Assembly (NCBI GenBank): GCA_018266255.1
Contig: JAFEAT010000007.1
Coordinates: forward strand, 248,001-312,000
DNA length: 64,000 nucleotides
Direction of reading: 5' to 3'
Origin: Cyanobacteria bacterium SZAS-4
Lineage (GTDB): Bacteria > Cyanobacteriota > Vampirovibrionia > Obscuribacterales > Obscuribacteraceae
Shown here: positions 1 through 8,309 of the stretch, piece by piece
Layout: every line of letters starts with the position of its first letter
Numbering within the stretch: the first letter of the stretch is position 1
Made by a program: the position numbers and the translations under genes
The notes under the pieces: model-generated
Database searches by the model: none
Seen by the model: only the letters and a program-made list of their open reading frames with translations
Told to the model about the DNA's origin: nothing

Positions 1-464
1 AAAGCTTCATTTTGCAAAGTCCAATTGATTGGCGGAGCCTGCGGATGCTCATCGATCAGGTAATTAACAGCGGTATCGACATCTCCAAACCGCGCTTGCG
101 AATGCGACAACACCCAGGGATGAAATGGCGTTTGCCCAATAACGGTGACCATCTTGCCACGGCGATAGGCATAAAACATTTCCATCGCTGTGCCGTAGCT
201 AGACTTTGTTAAATTAGCGAGCAAGGCGTCACATTGGTCGATTAAATCTAGCGCTCTGCGCACCCGTGGGTCGACCACGTCAGGCATTTCCATCGGATTG
301 ATTTTGTCGCCCATCGCCCAGGCGAGTTCCAACGGATTGACCACCTTCAAACCGTGCCGCTGGAACTTGGAGAGCGCAACGCTGCGCCAGTCAGGCATAG
401 CGGCTTGGCTGAGCACATCTTGCGACTCCAAATTGTCTCCGGTCAGGTAAATTGAAGACAACAT
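1..464 (-). CDS. Nucleoside 2-deoxyribosyltransferase-like protein (partial, C-terminus beyond the left edge)
   Basis: An open minus-strand frame runs from an ATG at 464 off the left edge, so only about 154 residues are visible. It begins MLSSIYLTGDNLESQ and contains the run SYGTAMEMFYAYRRGKMVTV. A beta-strand and GD near the start, an Asp/Asn-rich 'CDALLANL' strand, then 'YGTAMEM' and 'RRGKMVTVIG' match the nucleoside 2-deoxyribosyltransferase fold, where a Glu in the GTxxE segment is the nucleophile in characterised members. AGGAG lies about 12 nt upstream of the ATG, which supports the start. Proteins of this fold often act in nucleotide salvage or as nucleotide-sensing domains. The missing C-terminus and the lack of operon partners prevent a choice. 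It is divergent from the lipoprotein gene at 670. Confidence 0.6.
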   Translation of the reverse strand, partial: MLSSIYLTGDNLESQDVLSQAAMPDWRSVALSKFQRHGLKVVNPLELAWAMGDKINPMEMPDVVDPRVRRALDLIDQCDALLANLTKSSYGTAMEMFYAYRRGKMVTVIGQTPFHPWVLSHSQARFGDVDTAVNYLIDEHPQAPPINWTLQNEA

Positions 465-669
465 CAGTGGGATCTTTCTCCTGTTCCGGTGTCGGGGCGG
501 ACATGTACCACGTTCACTATATACCACGGTAACGTCCGAACGCCCACGTCCAAGGTGCTAACAACCGCATTGGTATTTGCTATCTAGTGCTTATTCAAGT
601 AGCGTTATCGAAGGTATCCACCAGCTAGAAGTTCCGACGCGAGTCGAGAAACATAAAGAGTTTGACTGA
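465..669. other. Intergenic region between divergent genes
   Basis: This 205-bp stretch separates the minus-strand start at 464 from the plus-strand start at 670. It must carry promoters for both directions. An AT-rich TATATA block near 519-525 is a possible minus-strand -10, but no convincing -35 was found. Confidence 0.4.
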
Positions 670-1176
670 ATGAAAATAAAGTTGTCGCCACCGAACCTCC
701 TCTCTCAAAGAGCCTCGTTGCTTGCCATCATCATGCTGACGACGTTTCTTGCTTGGACGGCAGGATGCACCGACGCACGACACAAACATCGAGCAGAAGA
801 AACGGAAACAGAAACCGGCGTCGTCGACCCAGGCAGTCAATCAGACGGCGGCGACGAAGTAGTCATCAAGGCTCAAAAGAAGCATCGAAAGAAAGTCGAA
901 GTGACACTTACCGCTAGAGTGAAAAAACTGCTTCCAGCAGACACCGACGGGTCGCCTCACCAGAGATTTTTATTGGAGCTATCCAACGGAACAACAGTTC
1001 TGGTTGCTCACAACACCGAGCTGGCACCGGAAGTGCCCGTTCACGAAGGCGACTTGGTGACACTTCATGGCGAGTACATATGGAACAAACTCGGTGGAGT
1101 TCTTCACTACACTCATCACAGCACCAACCGTCACGAAAGCGGATGGATTCAGCTGAACGGGCAGACATATCAGTAG
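670..1176 (+). CDS. DUF3465 family lipoprotein
   Basis: A 168-residue protein with a lipoprotein signal: basic N-terminus, hydrophobic stretch LLAIIMLTTFLAWTAGC, and a lipobox Cys at about residue 33. A low-complexity acidic and then Lys/His-rich linker (about 35-75) follows. The rest matches DUF3465: a 'KKLLPADTDGSPHQRFLLEL' strand, 'VLVAHNTELAPEVPVHEGD', 'GEYIWNKLGGVLHYTHH' and a final 'GWIQLNGQTYQ'. The family is small, OB-like and of unknown biochemical role; several conserved His residues (HQ, AHN, HYTHH) invite a metal-binding idea, but that is inference. Expected location is the periplasmic face of a membrane. It stands alone, with no obvious operon partner. Confidence 0.75.
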   Translation: MKIKLSPPNLLSQRASLLAIIMLTTFLAWTAGCTDARHKHRAEETETETGVVDPGSQSDGGDEVVIKAQKKHRKKVEVTLTARVKKLLPADTDGSPHQRFLLELSNGTTVLVAHNTELAPEVPVHEGDLVTLHGEYIWNKLGGVLHYTHHSTNRHESGWIQLNGQTYQ

Positions 1177-1303
1177 AACGTCGATAACGCGGACACGTGC
1201 TGGTGGCAGCAAATACCCGCGCTATCGATCGAGAATCATACGAATGCAATTGCACAAATGCCATCCCGTTGCATGACGCAACCGCACCGTATGTGCCACC
1301 ACT

Positions 1304-1759
1304 TTACAAACCTGAGATTAGTCCACCATAGTTGTTGATCATGTAAGTGCCGAGCACATACACGCTCCCTGGCACTACCACAATTAGCGCAACAGCCTGG
1401 AAGACAACCCATTTCGTGACAGTTTTTCTGGTGCGCAAATAATGCGTGCACATCAGAAGCGATAAAACTAGCATTATGCCGGAGACCTGATTGCAAATTT
1501 CGCGAGCGAGATCGTAGTCAAAACTATTTGACTCAAAGAACAACGCAAGCAGACACGGTGAGTATGGAAGACCCACCAAGCCGACGATGATGATTATTGC
1601 ACCGAGAGAGAAATACAGCAAAATCTTTTTGAAAGCAGATCTGGTGCCACCATCTAGCCTCTTCACACCGTGTTGAAAAGAAGGCAGGCTCTCAGTTATT
1701 TCAACAGACTTTAATCGATTTGCCGCAGACAGGGCGGTGGGTCGTTCCAGGGTGTTCAT
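1304..1759 (-). CDS. Hypothetical integral membrane protein
   Basis: 151 residues. The first 40 are polar and cytoplasm-like; three hydrophobic helices follow at roughly 46-68, 92-105 and 117-140. GAGAGG lies about 8 nt before the ATG at 1759, so the start is well supported. I recognise no family. The first loop contains 'FESNSFDYDLAREICNQV' and the second contains basic residues. It is a lone minus-strand gene between the DUF3465 lipoprotein and an exported protein gene, and its role cannot be inferred. Confidence 0.6.
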   Translation of the reverse strand: MNTLERPTALSAANRLKSVEITESLPSFQHGVKRLDGGTRSAFKKILLYFSLGAIIIIVGLVGLPYSPCLLALFFESNSFDYDLAREICNQVSGIMLVLSLLMCTHYLRTRKTVTKWVVFQAVALIVVVPGSVYVLGTYMINNYGGLISGL

Positions 1760-2123
1760 GTCTAAACCTCTCTAAAGAATCGGGTTGAGATCTACGTGCA
1801 AATTCGGCGGCGAGTGGAACGCAGCAATTGCTAGCGAACCTACTCGGATACGCACTGCAAGCTGCGCTCAGTCGACGACTGAGCATGCACCAATGAAATT
1901 TTGTTTTTGCATTATGGCTGCGTCTCCGAATCGTGACAAGACTGCATTTTGGCGATGGGTGGGAAAGTCCCCCATCAAGCCAAATTGCATCTCAGCTCGG
2001 AACACAGTAAACCTTTGGCTGTAACGAGTGCTACCATCTGCGGTGCAGGGGAAGTGGCCCAGCCGCACGCACCTACTGTCCAGGACACAGAACGCCACTC
2101 GTGTTCCACATCCATCGTCAACG
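1760..2123. other. Intergenic region, no supported gene
   Basis: This 364-bp gap between two minus-strand genes holds only short open frames without good ribosome sites or recognisable products. At 1866-1884 there is a perfect 8-bp hairpin, GCTCAGTC/GACTGAGC with a 3-nt loop. It lacks a T-run, so it is as likely an operator or RNA structure as a terminator of the gene ending at 2124. Confidence 0.4.
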
Positions 2124-2717
2124 TTAGTGCGAAGACAACCTGTCGATTCGAATTATTCTAAGATAGGGATAGTAATCGAACATCAAATGGATGTTCAGCT
2201 TTTTCCAAATGCCATCGTTCCAATCGTTTGTGCAAATTTCAGTTGCTGCCGAAAGAATTCCGCAATGCGCATTGCCGCCCCCATTCCAATCAGACTCGGG
2301 TGGTTTCGCGAACGCTAAAACAATGTCGCCGGGACGCGCAATAGAGTTTAATTTGCTATCCAACAACTCCTCTTTCGGACCCCTTCGGATAATAAATTCA
2401 CGAGCACATTTACTAGCAAGCAGCTGGTTTCGCAACTGCGTTACAGCAGCAGAATGTCCGGCGCTAGAGCCAGCTTTTTTCAAGACATTGGAGACGGCGG
2501 CGGCACAACCCAGGTATCCGGTTTTCAGTCCATAGCCTAACCACATCTTTTTTCCCAGGCAAGCTTGGGCAGTGGCGGCGATTTTCGGACCGACAGCTTC
2601 TGAGGAATTGACCGCAGTTTGAGCAGGCGTCGAAAAAGCAGGCAAGGAAAACGCAAATACTGTGAAAGAAATTAGTGACAGCGCTAACGCGAAAAAACGC
2701 CGAGGAAATTGTTGCAT
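2124..2717 (-). CDS. Exported NlpC/P60- or CHAP-like cysteine-histidine protein (hypothetical)
   Basis: 197 residues with a Sec signal peptide (basic MQQFPRRF, hydrophobic core, cleavage near 'AFSTPAQ'). The mature part shows the layout of a small papain-fold peptidoglycan amidase: 'YGLKTGYLGCAAAVSNVLKKAG' places a Cys at the head of a helix, then 'ARPGDIVLAFA', and 'GNAHCGILSAATEICTND' supplies a candidate His. The 'GDIV' before the His strand is typical of NlpC/P60 and CHAP proteins. If active it would cut cell-wall peptides in the periplasm. The order Cys...GDIV...His is seen; the family assignment is inference and a third polar residue is not certain. Confidence 0.5.
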   Translation of the reverse strand: MQQFPRRFFALALSLISFTVFAFSLPAFSTPAQTAVNSSEAVGPKIAATAQACLGKKMWLGYGLKTGYLGCAAAVSNVLKKAGSSAGHSAAVTQLRNQLLASKCAREFIIRRGPKEELLDSKLNSIARPGDIVLAFAKPPESDWNGGGNAHCGILSAATEICTNDWNDGIWKKLNIHLMFDYYPYLRIIRIDRLSSH

Positions 2718-2808
2718 GTCGCCACTTTAACGTGGGCGCAAGACTCTGAGCGACAGGGAAAACCCTAGTCTAAGGGAATCAGGGTTTATGAGACTAATCA
2801 ATCAAAAA

Positions 2809-3309
2809 CTAATCGATCAACTTAGCCATTTTCGGAGTCATGAACCACTTCAAAACACCGGGGCTTGTGGAGGGCAAATCGTAAACATCGACTCTGCAAA
2901 CGGCACCCTTCTTGAACGGAACGTGCACGTCTGCAGCTGCCCAGAGCATGTTCGCCACGAGCATGCCCACATCAGGCTCGTGCCCGACCAAAAACATTTC
3001 TTCGACATGAGAAAATTGCTTCAAGAATTTGTAAACCGAACTTGGGCTGCCACCAGGCGCCAGTGTGTCGGTAATCTTGAGTTCGTCTGACAATCCAAGA
3101 CCTTCTCTGATAATTTCGGCAGTCTGCTTAGCTCTGATGAGCGGACTCGAAACAATAACGTCGGGCTTGACATTAAGCCTTTTCAAGGCATGCGCGACTT
3201 GCTTCATCTCAGACTTGCCGTCATCCGTAAGCGGACGTTGCGAGTCGTTCAAGACTGCGCCGCCGAGGCGTTCTTGGGCTATTCCGTGTCTGACTAAATA
3301 TACTTTCAT
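2809..3309 (-). CDS. sixA: Phosphohistidine phosphatase SixA
   Basis: 166 residues from the ATG at 3309. An upstream in-frame ATG (3360) would add 17 residues with no family counterpart, so the start giving MKVYLVRHG is chosen. The RHG catalytic motif (His8) is that of the histidine phosphatase branch. 'DDGKSEMKQVAHAL', 'VIVSSPLIRAKQTAEII' and 'EMFLVGHEPDVGMLV' are the other SixA landmarks, the last carrying the second catalytic His. SixA removes phosphate from phospho-His, classically on HPt domains of hybrid kinases; a large hybrid kinase with an HPt domain is encoded at 48.3 kb. The gene is divergent from ruvX, with about 84 bp between starts. Confidence 0.85.
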   Translation of the reverse strand: MKVYLVRHGIAQERLGGAVLNDSQRPLTDDGKSEMKQVAHALKRLNVKPDVIVSSPLIRAKQTAEIIREGLGLSDELKITDTLAPGGSPSSVYKFLKQFSHVEEMFLVGHEPDVGMLVANMLWAAADVHVPFKKGAVCRVDVYDLPSTSPGVLKWFMTPKMAKLID

Positions 3310-3393
3310 AGGGAAATTGTAAGTGATTTTACTGCGGAGATTCCACATAACAACTTCCATGATTTCAACTTCTAAGGTAGTAAAATTGAGTCT

Positions 3394-3831
3394 ATGAGCC
3401 AGAAACCTCGTCTTATTGGTCTTGACATTGGTGATAAAAGAATCGGTGTTGCGATTTCAGATCCGCTTGGCATAACTGCGGCTGGTTTAGAAACTATCGA
3501 CCGGAAAAACATGACTGCAGACGTCAAGGCGGTGAAAGAGATAGCAGAGCGCCACGGCGCCGTGGAAATAATCCTGGGCTTTCCACAAAACATGGACGGC
3601 TCGGTAGGCGAGCAGGCGGAAAAGGTTCGGTCGTTTGGACGCAAACTTGCGAGAGCAACTGGATTGCCAATCGTTTACGAAGACGAGCGCCTGACTACAA
3701 TTTCGGCCATACGCACATTGACATTGCAAGGCGTCAAAACTGGTCACAATAGAGGATTGGTCGACATGCAGGCTGCTGCAATCATCTTACAAAAGTATTT
3801 GGACCGCAACGAACCACCACCTTCGGCATGA
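3394..3831 (+). CDS. ruvX: RuvX/YqgF family pre-16S rRNA nuclease / Holliday-junction resolvase-like protein
   Basis: 145 residues, RNase H-like fold. 'LIGLDIGDKRIGVAISDPLG' carries the first catalytic Asp, 'IILGFPQNMDGSVGEQAEKV' is the family substrate loop, 'VYEDERLTTISA' supplies the second acidic cluster, and the C-terminal 'DMQAAAIILQKYLD' supplies the last Asp. E. coli YqgF processes the 5' end of 16S rRNA; family members have also been described as Holliday-junction resolvases. Length is normal (about 140). It is the first gene of a tight operon: its TGA overlaps the ATG of the ClC gene by 4 nt. Confidence 0.92.
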   Translation: MSQKPRLIGLDIGDKRIGVAISDPLGITAAGLETIDRKNMTADVKAVKEIAERHGAVEIILGFPQNMDGSVGEQAEKVRSFGRKLARATGLPIVYEDERLTTISAIRTLTLQGVKTGHNRGLVDMQAAAIILQKYLDRNEPPPSA

Positions 3832-5543
3832 CCGCCGCGGAAAAGACAGACGGTCTAAACCGGCTGCTGCACTGGTATCATGCCAAGATCGTAAGAAAAG
3901 CTCGCAACAAAAAACTTGTTGCTCTGTTCGAAGCATCAATCATCGGTTCGATTGCTGCACTGTGCGCTTACGTCTTCGTCGTCGGCGTGGCAGCCATGAT
4001 GTCTTTCCGCACTTACCTGACCACAATCTTGCCCGCCATTATTGTCTTTCCCTTTATGGGATTGCTCGGCGGGGCCATTTGCGGTCTAGCAATACAATTC
4101 ATCGCACCTGAAATCACAGGCAGTGGCATACCGCAAGTGAAAGCGGCACTGAATAAAATACCTATGAAGCTAGACTTCAGGGTCGCGCTGACCAAGTTGG
4201 TATCAGGCATAGTGGCGCTCGGAATCGGTCTGCCCCTTGGTAGAGAAGGACCGACGGTGCAAGTGGGAGCTGCTGCAGCCGCCATTCTCGATCGGCTAGG
4301 CATGCGCTCGTTTCGCAATCGCCGTCAGTTGATCGCAGCCGGCGCTGGTGCAGGTCTGGCCGCCGCATTCAATGCACCACTGGCAGGTTTGATATTCGTA
4401 CTGGAAGAGTTGCTGAGAGAAATATCCGGAGCGACAGTAACTATTGCCTTGTTAGCTTGCTTTTTTGCTGGCATTGTTTCCCGCTGGATGGGCAACCACA
4501 GCCTCGATTTGCAAGCCAACTCACAATTTCCAAAAGCCGTTTTCACAGGTCAAGATATTCCATTCTGCTTATTGCTTGGTATCGCCGCCGGTTTAATCGG
4601 AGTGCTCTTCAATAAAGGTGTTTTGTCGGGCACCAAGTTGAACAAAATGATGTTCGGAAAAAATTATGGAGTCAGAGTTGCCCTGGCGGGATTTATCTGC
4701 GGTTTGGTAATTGCGCTTTTGCCAGATTCGTTCAGAGATTTCGCAGGGGTCAGACAGTTACTGCTCGAAGGACGCGGACTCAATTTTGCACTGGTTGTAT
4801 TTCTGGCAAACTTCGCGCTGACACTGGTTGCTTATGGTTCCGGTGCACCTGGTGGCTTATTCGCACCGGCTTTAACCATTGGTGCAGCAATCGGCTACTT
4901 CGTCGGCTCAGCCGAAACGTTAGTCTACCCGCTTGCCACTCACGCACCGCTGACACTAGCGTTGGCTGGCATGGGCGCATTCTTCGCGGCTGTCGCTAGA
5001 GTTCCCGTGACGGCTGCTGTAATCGTCTTTGAAATCACTGCTGATTTCAACTTGTTACTGCCACTAATGATTAGTTCGATCACTGCTTACTTTATTGGAG
5101 AGAGTCTGTTTCCTGGCTCTGTTTACGATCGCCTCTTGGAACTGGATGATATACATTTACCTGAGAATGCAGGCTCATCACCGCTAGATTTGCTCACTGT
5201 CGGTGAGTGTATGCAGCAAAATGTAGTGACGCTGAATTCTGATATGACTCACGACGAGGCAGTCCATTTCATCAAAGATTTCGTACACAAAGGTTTTCCA
5301 GTTTTGAAGGAAGGTGTGCTCGTTGGCGTACTAACCAAAAATGACTTACTCGAAAGAAACCGTTCCACTGTTGAAGAGATAATGACACCAAATCCGATAT
5401 CAGTAGATCGAGACGCGCTGCTCATCCAAGCAATTTCCCTTATGGACGCTGAAGCAATAAATCGCATCCCTGTAACGAGTGGCGCGAAGCTCACTGGCAT
5501 CATCACACGAGCGGATATCATCCGCGCGCTCTCGGAGTTGTAG
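3828..5543 (+). CDS. ClC family chloride channel / H+/Cl- antiporter with C-terminal CBS pair
   Basis: 571 residues. After a basic cytoplasmic N-terminus comes the ClC membrane core (about 35-440) with the filter motifs in order: GSGIPQVK, GREGPTVQ and GAPGGLFAPAL. The Glu in GREGP is the gating/proton glutamate and is retained, so proton-coupled exchange is possible. Two CBS domains fill residues about 455-571 ('VGECMQQNVVTLNSDMTHDEAVHFI', 'VEEIMTPNPISVDRDALLIQAIS'), probably binding a nucleotide to regulate transport. The start overlaps ruvX by 4 nt, and the stop is directly followed by the ATG of the next gene, so the three genes are translationally coupled. Confidence 0.9.
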   Translation: MTAAEKTDGLNRLLHWYHAKIVRKARNKKLVALFEASIIGSIAALCAYVFVVGVAAMMSFRTYLTTILPAIIVFPFMGLLGGAICGLAIQFIAPEITGSGIPQVKAALNKIPMKLDFRVALTKLVSGIVALGIGLPLGREGPTVQVGAAAAAILDRLGMRSFRNRRQLIAAGAGAGLAAAFNAPLAGLIFVLEELLREISGATVTIALLACFFAGIVSRWMGNHSLDLQANSQFPKAVFTGQDIPFCLLLGIAAGLIGVLFNKGVLSGTKLNKMMFGKNYGVRVALAGFICGLVIALLPDSFRDFAGVRQLLLEGRGLNFALVVFLANFALTLVAYGSGAPGGLFAPALTIGAAIGYFVGSAETLVYPLATHAPLTLALAGMGAFFAAVARVPVTAAVIVFEITADFNLLLPLMISSITAYFIGESLFPGSVYDRLLELDDIHLPENAGSSPLDLLTVGECMQQNVVTLNSDMTHDEAVHFIKDFVHKGFPVLKEGVLVGVLTKNDLLERNRSTVEEIMTPNPISVDRDALLIQAISLMDAEAINRIPVTSGAKLTGIITRADIIRALSEL

Positions 5544-6440
5544 ATGCCGTTTAGATTGCTCGCGCTTTTGATTCTCTCTCTCTTCTTTCCTGCGACATCA
5601 GGAGCTGCGGAGGCACAAGACAATGGACAAGCAAACGGTGAGGCGCAAACTAGTGAATCTAGTGAACCGGGGCAGGCAAGTGGACCGGTCACAATATTGA
5701 CCTGGAATATTCAGGTCGGCTCCGATAGACCGCTGAACGGCAACGGTTGGAAACAACGAAAGTTTGCTCTGATCACTGCCTTGAAAAAAGCTTACCCTGA
5801 TGTTTTTTGTACGCAAGAAGGTCGATTGGAACAGCTCAAATTCATCGACAGACATTTTCCGTCGTGGGCGCGCGTCGGTGGCGGACGTGACGATGGCAAA
5901 AATGCAGGTGAGTTTTGCGCGATCTATTACAACAAAAAACGCCTTGAAGTGCTCAAATCTGGAACGTTCTGGTTGAGCACCACACCAGAGAGTCCCGCTC
6001 ACACGTGGGATCCTCCGTACAAAAGAATTTGCACTCACGCGTTATTCAGAGATCGAATCAACGAAACTAAATTCGCGGTGCTCTCGACACACTTCCCTCT
6101 AAACCCAAGTGCTAGCGAAAAAGCCGCGAAAGTTGTGGCGAACAAAATCACAGCGCTGTATGACAACATGCCGACTTTGCTTTGCGGTGATTTCAACTGC
6201 AAACCAGAGAGTGCCGCATGGAAAGTGTTCAACAAAATCTACCTTGATTCTGTAGATGAAAAGCACCAGAAGACCTGGCATACGAACGGAAAACCGATGG
6301 CTTGTTTGGATGCAATTTTTAAAAATGAAGACATTCGCGTTGTCGATTTGAAAATCCTAAACGGCAAGGACAATAAGACATTTCCGTCAGACCATTTCGG
6401 TGTTTTGATCAAAGCACTTATTCCAGAAATAAATCAATGA
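5544..6440 (+). CDS. Exported endonuclease/exonuclease/phosphatase family protein
   Basis: 298 residues with a signal peptide (MPFRLLALLILSLFFPATSGA) and a low-complexity Gln/Glu/Ser linker to about residue 48. The EEP fold follows: 'ILTWNIQVGS' (Asn), 'DVFCTQEGRLEQL' (metal-binding Glu), 'LSTHFPLN' (His), 'LLCGDFNCKPES' (Asp/Asn) and terminal 'FPSDHFGVLIKAL' (catalytic Asp-His). All catalytic positions are present. Substrate could be nucleic acid, phosphoinositide or another phosphodiester, and the sequence does not decide. Its ATG touches the ClC stop codon, with GGAG 8 nt upstream. It is the last gene of the ruvX operon and is followed by a terminator at 6479. Confidence 0.85.
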   Translation: MPFRLLALLILSLFFPATSGAAEAQDNGQANGEAQTSESSEPGQASGPVTILTWNIQVGSDRPLNGNGWKQRKFALITALKKAYPDVFCTQEGRLEQLKFIDRHFPSWARVGGGRDDGKNAGEFCAIYYNKKRLEVLKSGTFWLSTTPESPAHTWDPPYKRICTHALFRDRINETKFAVLSTHFPLNPSASEKAAKVVANKITALYDNMPTLLCGDFNCKPESAAWKVFNKIYLDSVDEKHQKTWHTNGKPMACLDAIFKNEDIRVVDLKILNGKDNKTFPSDHFGVLIKALIPEINQ

Positions 6441-6444
6441 TGTC

Positions 6445-6510
6445 AGGAGGAAGTTCTCCTCCTAAATAAGAAAACTAGCCTGTCTACACAATGGTAGACA
6501 GGTTCTTTTT
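6445..6510 (+). terminator. Tandem hairpins with U-tract after the ruvX-ClC-EEP operon
   Basis: The main hairpin pairs CCTGTCTAC (6479-6487) with GTAGACAGG (6494-6502) over a 6-nt loop, followed by TTCTTTTT (6503-6510), a classical intrinsic terminator. A smaller hairpin, AGGAGGA (6445-6451) with TCCTCCT (6457-6463), precedes it. Confidence 0.88.
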
Positions 6511-6533
6511 GATCTAGAAACGGCAGATGAACG

Positions 6534-7580
6534 ATGATTTCCGGCACACAAGAATTGCGATCGATCGATGGAGTATCAAACTACATCAAGCACCACTTTG
6601 GACAAATCGACGTAGACGGAGATGGCAGCATAGGGCACGCAGACGTTCTGCAAATGCTCTCTAAATCAGACGCAAAGCGCGAAGACACTTTAGCTTCAGC
6701 ATTTCTCTATCACTACCGAGGCAACCTGGGCACCAGAGAGATGTCACTTAATTGTCGCGATTTGGATCGATTGAGCGATCCAAAATTCCGCGACAAAGCG
6801 CAGCGAACATTAGACCAGTTAGCGAAGAAAGAAAGTGTCGCAAGCGTATATCCAAAACATCGAATCGATCCTACAACCATTCAACAGGGAGCACTGGTCG
6901 ACAGCAAATTCACCGCCGTGCTCATAGCTCTTGCAGCCACACCAAATGGAGACAAGCGCATCAGACAGATGATCCAAACTAACCCTGATGGTTCTTATTT
7001 GGTGACTTTTCCTGGCGACCCGAGTCATCCCATTCAAATCAGAGAAACGAGTCTGAAAGAAAAGATGGTTGGTTCATGTTGTTCAGACGGAAGTCAGTTC
7101 GTCACATTGCTCGAACGTGCTTACAACATCCATCTCCAAATCATGAAGATCACAGAACAGCGCTGGGGCATCGTCAAAGAGCCGTTTGAGCTGTTGACCG
7201 GCAGCATTGCCACAACCATTTGGCCAAAAAGAAACAGCAGCCTTAGCGTATCTGCAAACGACATGCGCAACCGCCAGATAATTCTGCAAGCGCTGAAAAA
7301 ATACAAAGCCATCACTCTGGCAATCGCAGATGGAGAATGTGCAGAAACCTCCGGATACGTATCTCGCAGACGAATTGCAGAAAGACAGGCACGGGGCTTC
7401 CAACTGCAGAGCAAACGCACATACGCACTAATCGACTACAACGAGAATACCCGAATGGTCACCATATGCGATGCCAGCAAAGCCGCGATTAAAGATCAGG
7501 CGGGCACAGTACAAGGCGAAATCAACATTCAGTTGAGCGAGTTAGAGCGTTGTTTCTCTCAAATCAGCATCGAAGCGTAA
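6534..7580 (+). CDS. EF-hand protein with a degenerate (catalytically dead) calpain-like domain
   Basis: 348 residues, no signal peptide. Residues 26-37 form a textbook EF-hand loop (DVDGDGSIGHAD: D26, D28, D30, S32, D37). From about residue 117 the sequence follows the calpain C2 protease fold: 'IQQGALVDSKFTAVLIALA' aligns with the usual QGxLGDCWFLAAL, then 'IRQMIQTNPDGSYLVTF', then 'GSQFVTLLERAYNIHL' for the usual WVALLEKAYAKL. The nucleophile Cys is Ser124, the catalytic His position (GHAY) is Arg295 in 'KRTYALID', and the Asn of NPWG appears replaced in 'TICDASKAAI'. A proteolytically dead, calcium-responsive binding protein is the inference. The start is an ATG with only a weak ribosome site. 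It follows the operon terminator and appears monocistronic. Confidence 0.72.
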   Translation: MISGTQELRSIDGVSNYIKHHFGQIDVDGDGSIGHADVLQMLSKSDAKREDTLASAFLYHYRGNLGTREMSLNCRDLDRLSDPKFRDKAQRTLDQLAKKESVASVYPKHRIDPTTIQQGALVDSKFTAVLIALAATPNGDKRIRQMIQTNPDGSYLVTFPGDPSHPIQIRETSLKEKMVGSCCSDGSQFVTLLERAYNIHLQIMKITEQRWGIVKEPFELLTGSIATTIWPKRNSSLSVSANDMRNRQIILQALKKYKAITLAIADGECAETSGYVSRRRIAERQARGFQLQSKRTYALIDYNENTRMVTICDASKAAIKDQAGTVQGEINIQLSELERCFSQISIEA

Positions 7581-7661
7581 TATAAATCCAACTACTGACA
7601 TCATCCAGCAAAGGGCGGCGTGTAACACTGTGGGAGCAGCATCCCGTTCGCCCCACTAAGT

Positions 7662-7693
7662 CGAAACACCCAGTCTTGCGACCGGGTGTTTCG
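7662..7693. terminator. Hairpin between convergent genes
   Basis: CGAAACACCC (7662-7671) pairs perfectly with GGGTGTTTCG (7684-7693) over a 12-nt loop. It lies between the EF-hand gene and the convergent DUF1269 gene. There is no strong T-run on either side, so the terminator assignment rests on position and stem strength. Confidence 0.55.
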
Positions 7694-7714
7694 AAAGACT
7701 TACCAGTCCGAATT

Positions 7715-8230
7715 TTAGACGGTGGGTGTTCCAGCTACTTCGTTGCGATGACTATCTAGAACTGCTTGCAGTTTCTTTTCATCAACGCCAGCCAAGGAGG
7801 TCTGGAGAACTTTACCACCAGTGCCTTCCAAGCGTGGAAGCACTTTGTCGATGGTGACTTTCTTGATCAAGATGAACAATGCAGAAGTGTTTGGCTGCAA
7901 AGTTTCTGACAACTCTTTGATGAAATTGTCATCAATTCCGAGATCAGACATCTTGCCAGAGAGAGCTCCGGCCGCACCACCCAGAACCATTCCGAAAATT
8001 GGGTTCAGTAGAACCAAACCGAGCAATGCACCCAGCATTCCGCCCTGCAAGGCACCCACTGCGGTCAAATCAACTGCCTGGTGCAATTTGACTTTGCCGC
8101 CAGCGTCTTTGGTGACAACAACAGCGTCTTCCAGGTCAATCAAATATTCGTGTTGAAGCTTAGCCAGAGTGATTCTGGTCTCTTCAGCCTTGTGTATATC
8201 ATCGTATGCAATTACAACTAAGTCGCTCAC
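7715..8230 (-). CDS. DUF1269 domain-containing membrane-associated protein
   Basis: 171 residues. 'DLVVIAYDDIHKAEETRITLAKL' and 'YLIDLEDAVVVTKDAGGKVKLHQA' are the N-terminal alpha/beta half. A Gly/Leu-rich hydrophobic hairpin follows at about 55-90 ('GALQGGMLGALLGLVLLNPIFGMVLGGAAGALSG' in pieces), then 'DLGIDDNFIKELSETLQPNTSALFILIKK'. This is the DUF1269 pattern, a small family with a glycine-zipper-like membrane segment often found with stress proteins. AGGAGGT lies just before the ATG. Function unknown; CsbD, another stress-associated small protein, is encoded at 21.9 kb. Confidence 0.8.
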   Translation of the reverse strand: MSDLVVIAYDDIHKAEETRITLAKLQHEYLIDLEDAVVVTKDAGGKVKLHQAVDLTAVGALQGGMLGALLGLVLLNPIFGMVLGGAAGALSGKMSDLGIDDNFIKELSETLQPNTSALFILIKKVTIDKVLPRLEGTGGKVLQTSLAGVDEKKLQAVLDSHRNEVAGTPTV

Positions 8231-8309
8231 GTCGACCTCCTCAAAAAATATCAGCTTTGTATGCTGCGCATATTCTACAGCACATTGATTGCCGCTATAT
8301 CAATTCTGA

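Noticed and set aside
1785..2098. Overlapping 79- and 76-codon frames on both strands
   Set aside because: No ribosome site, odd composition and no domain; probable chance frames in an intergenic region.
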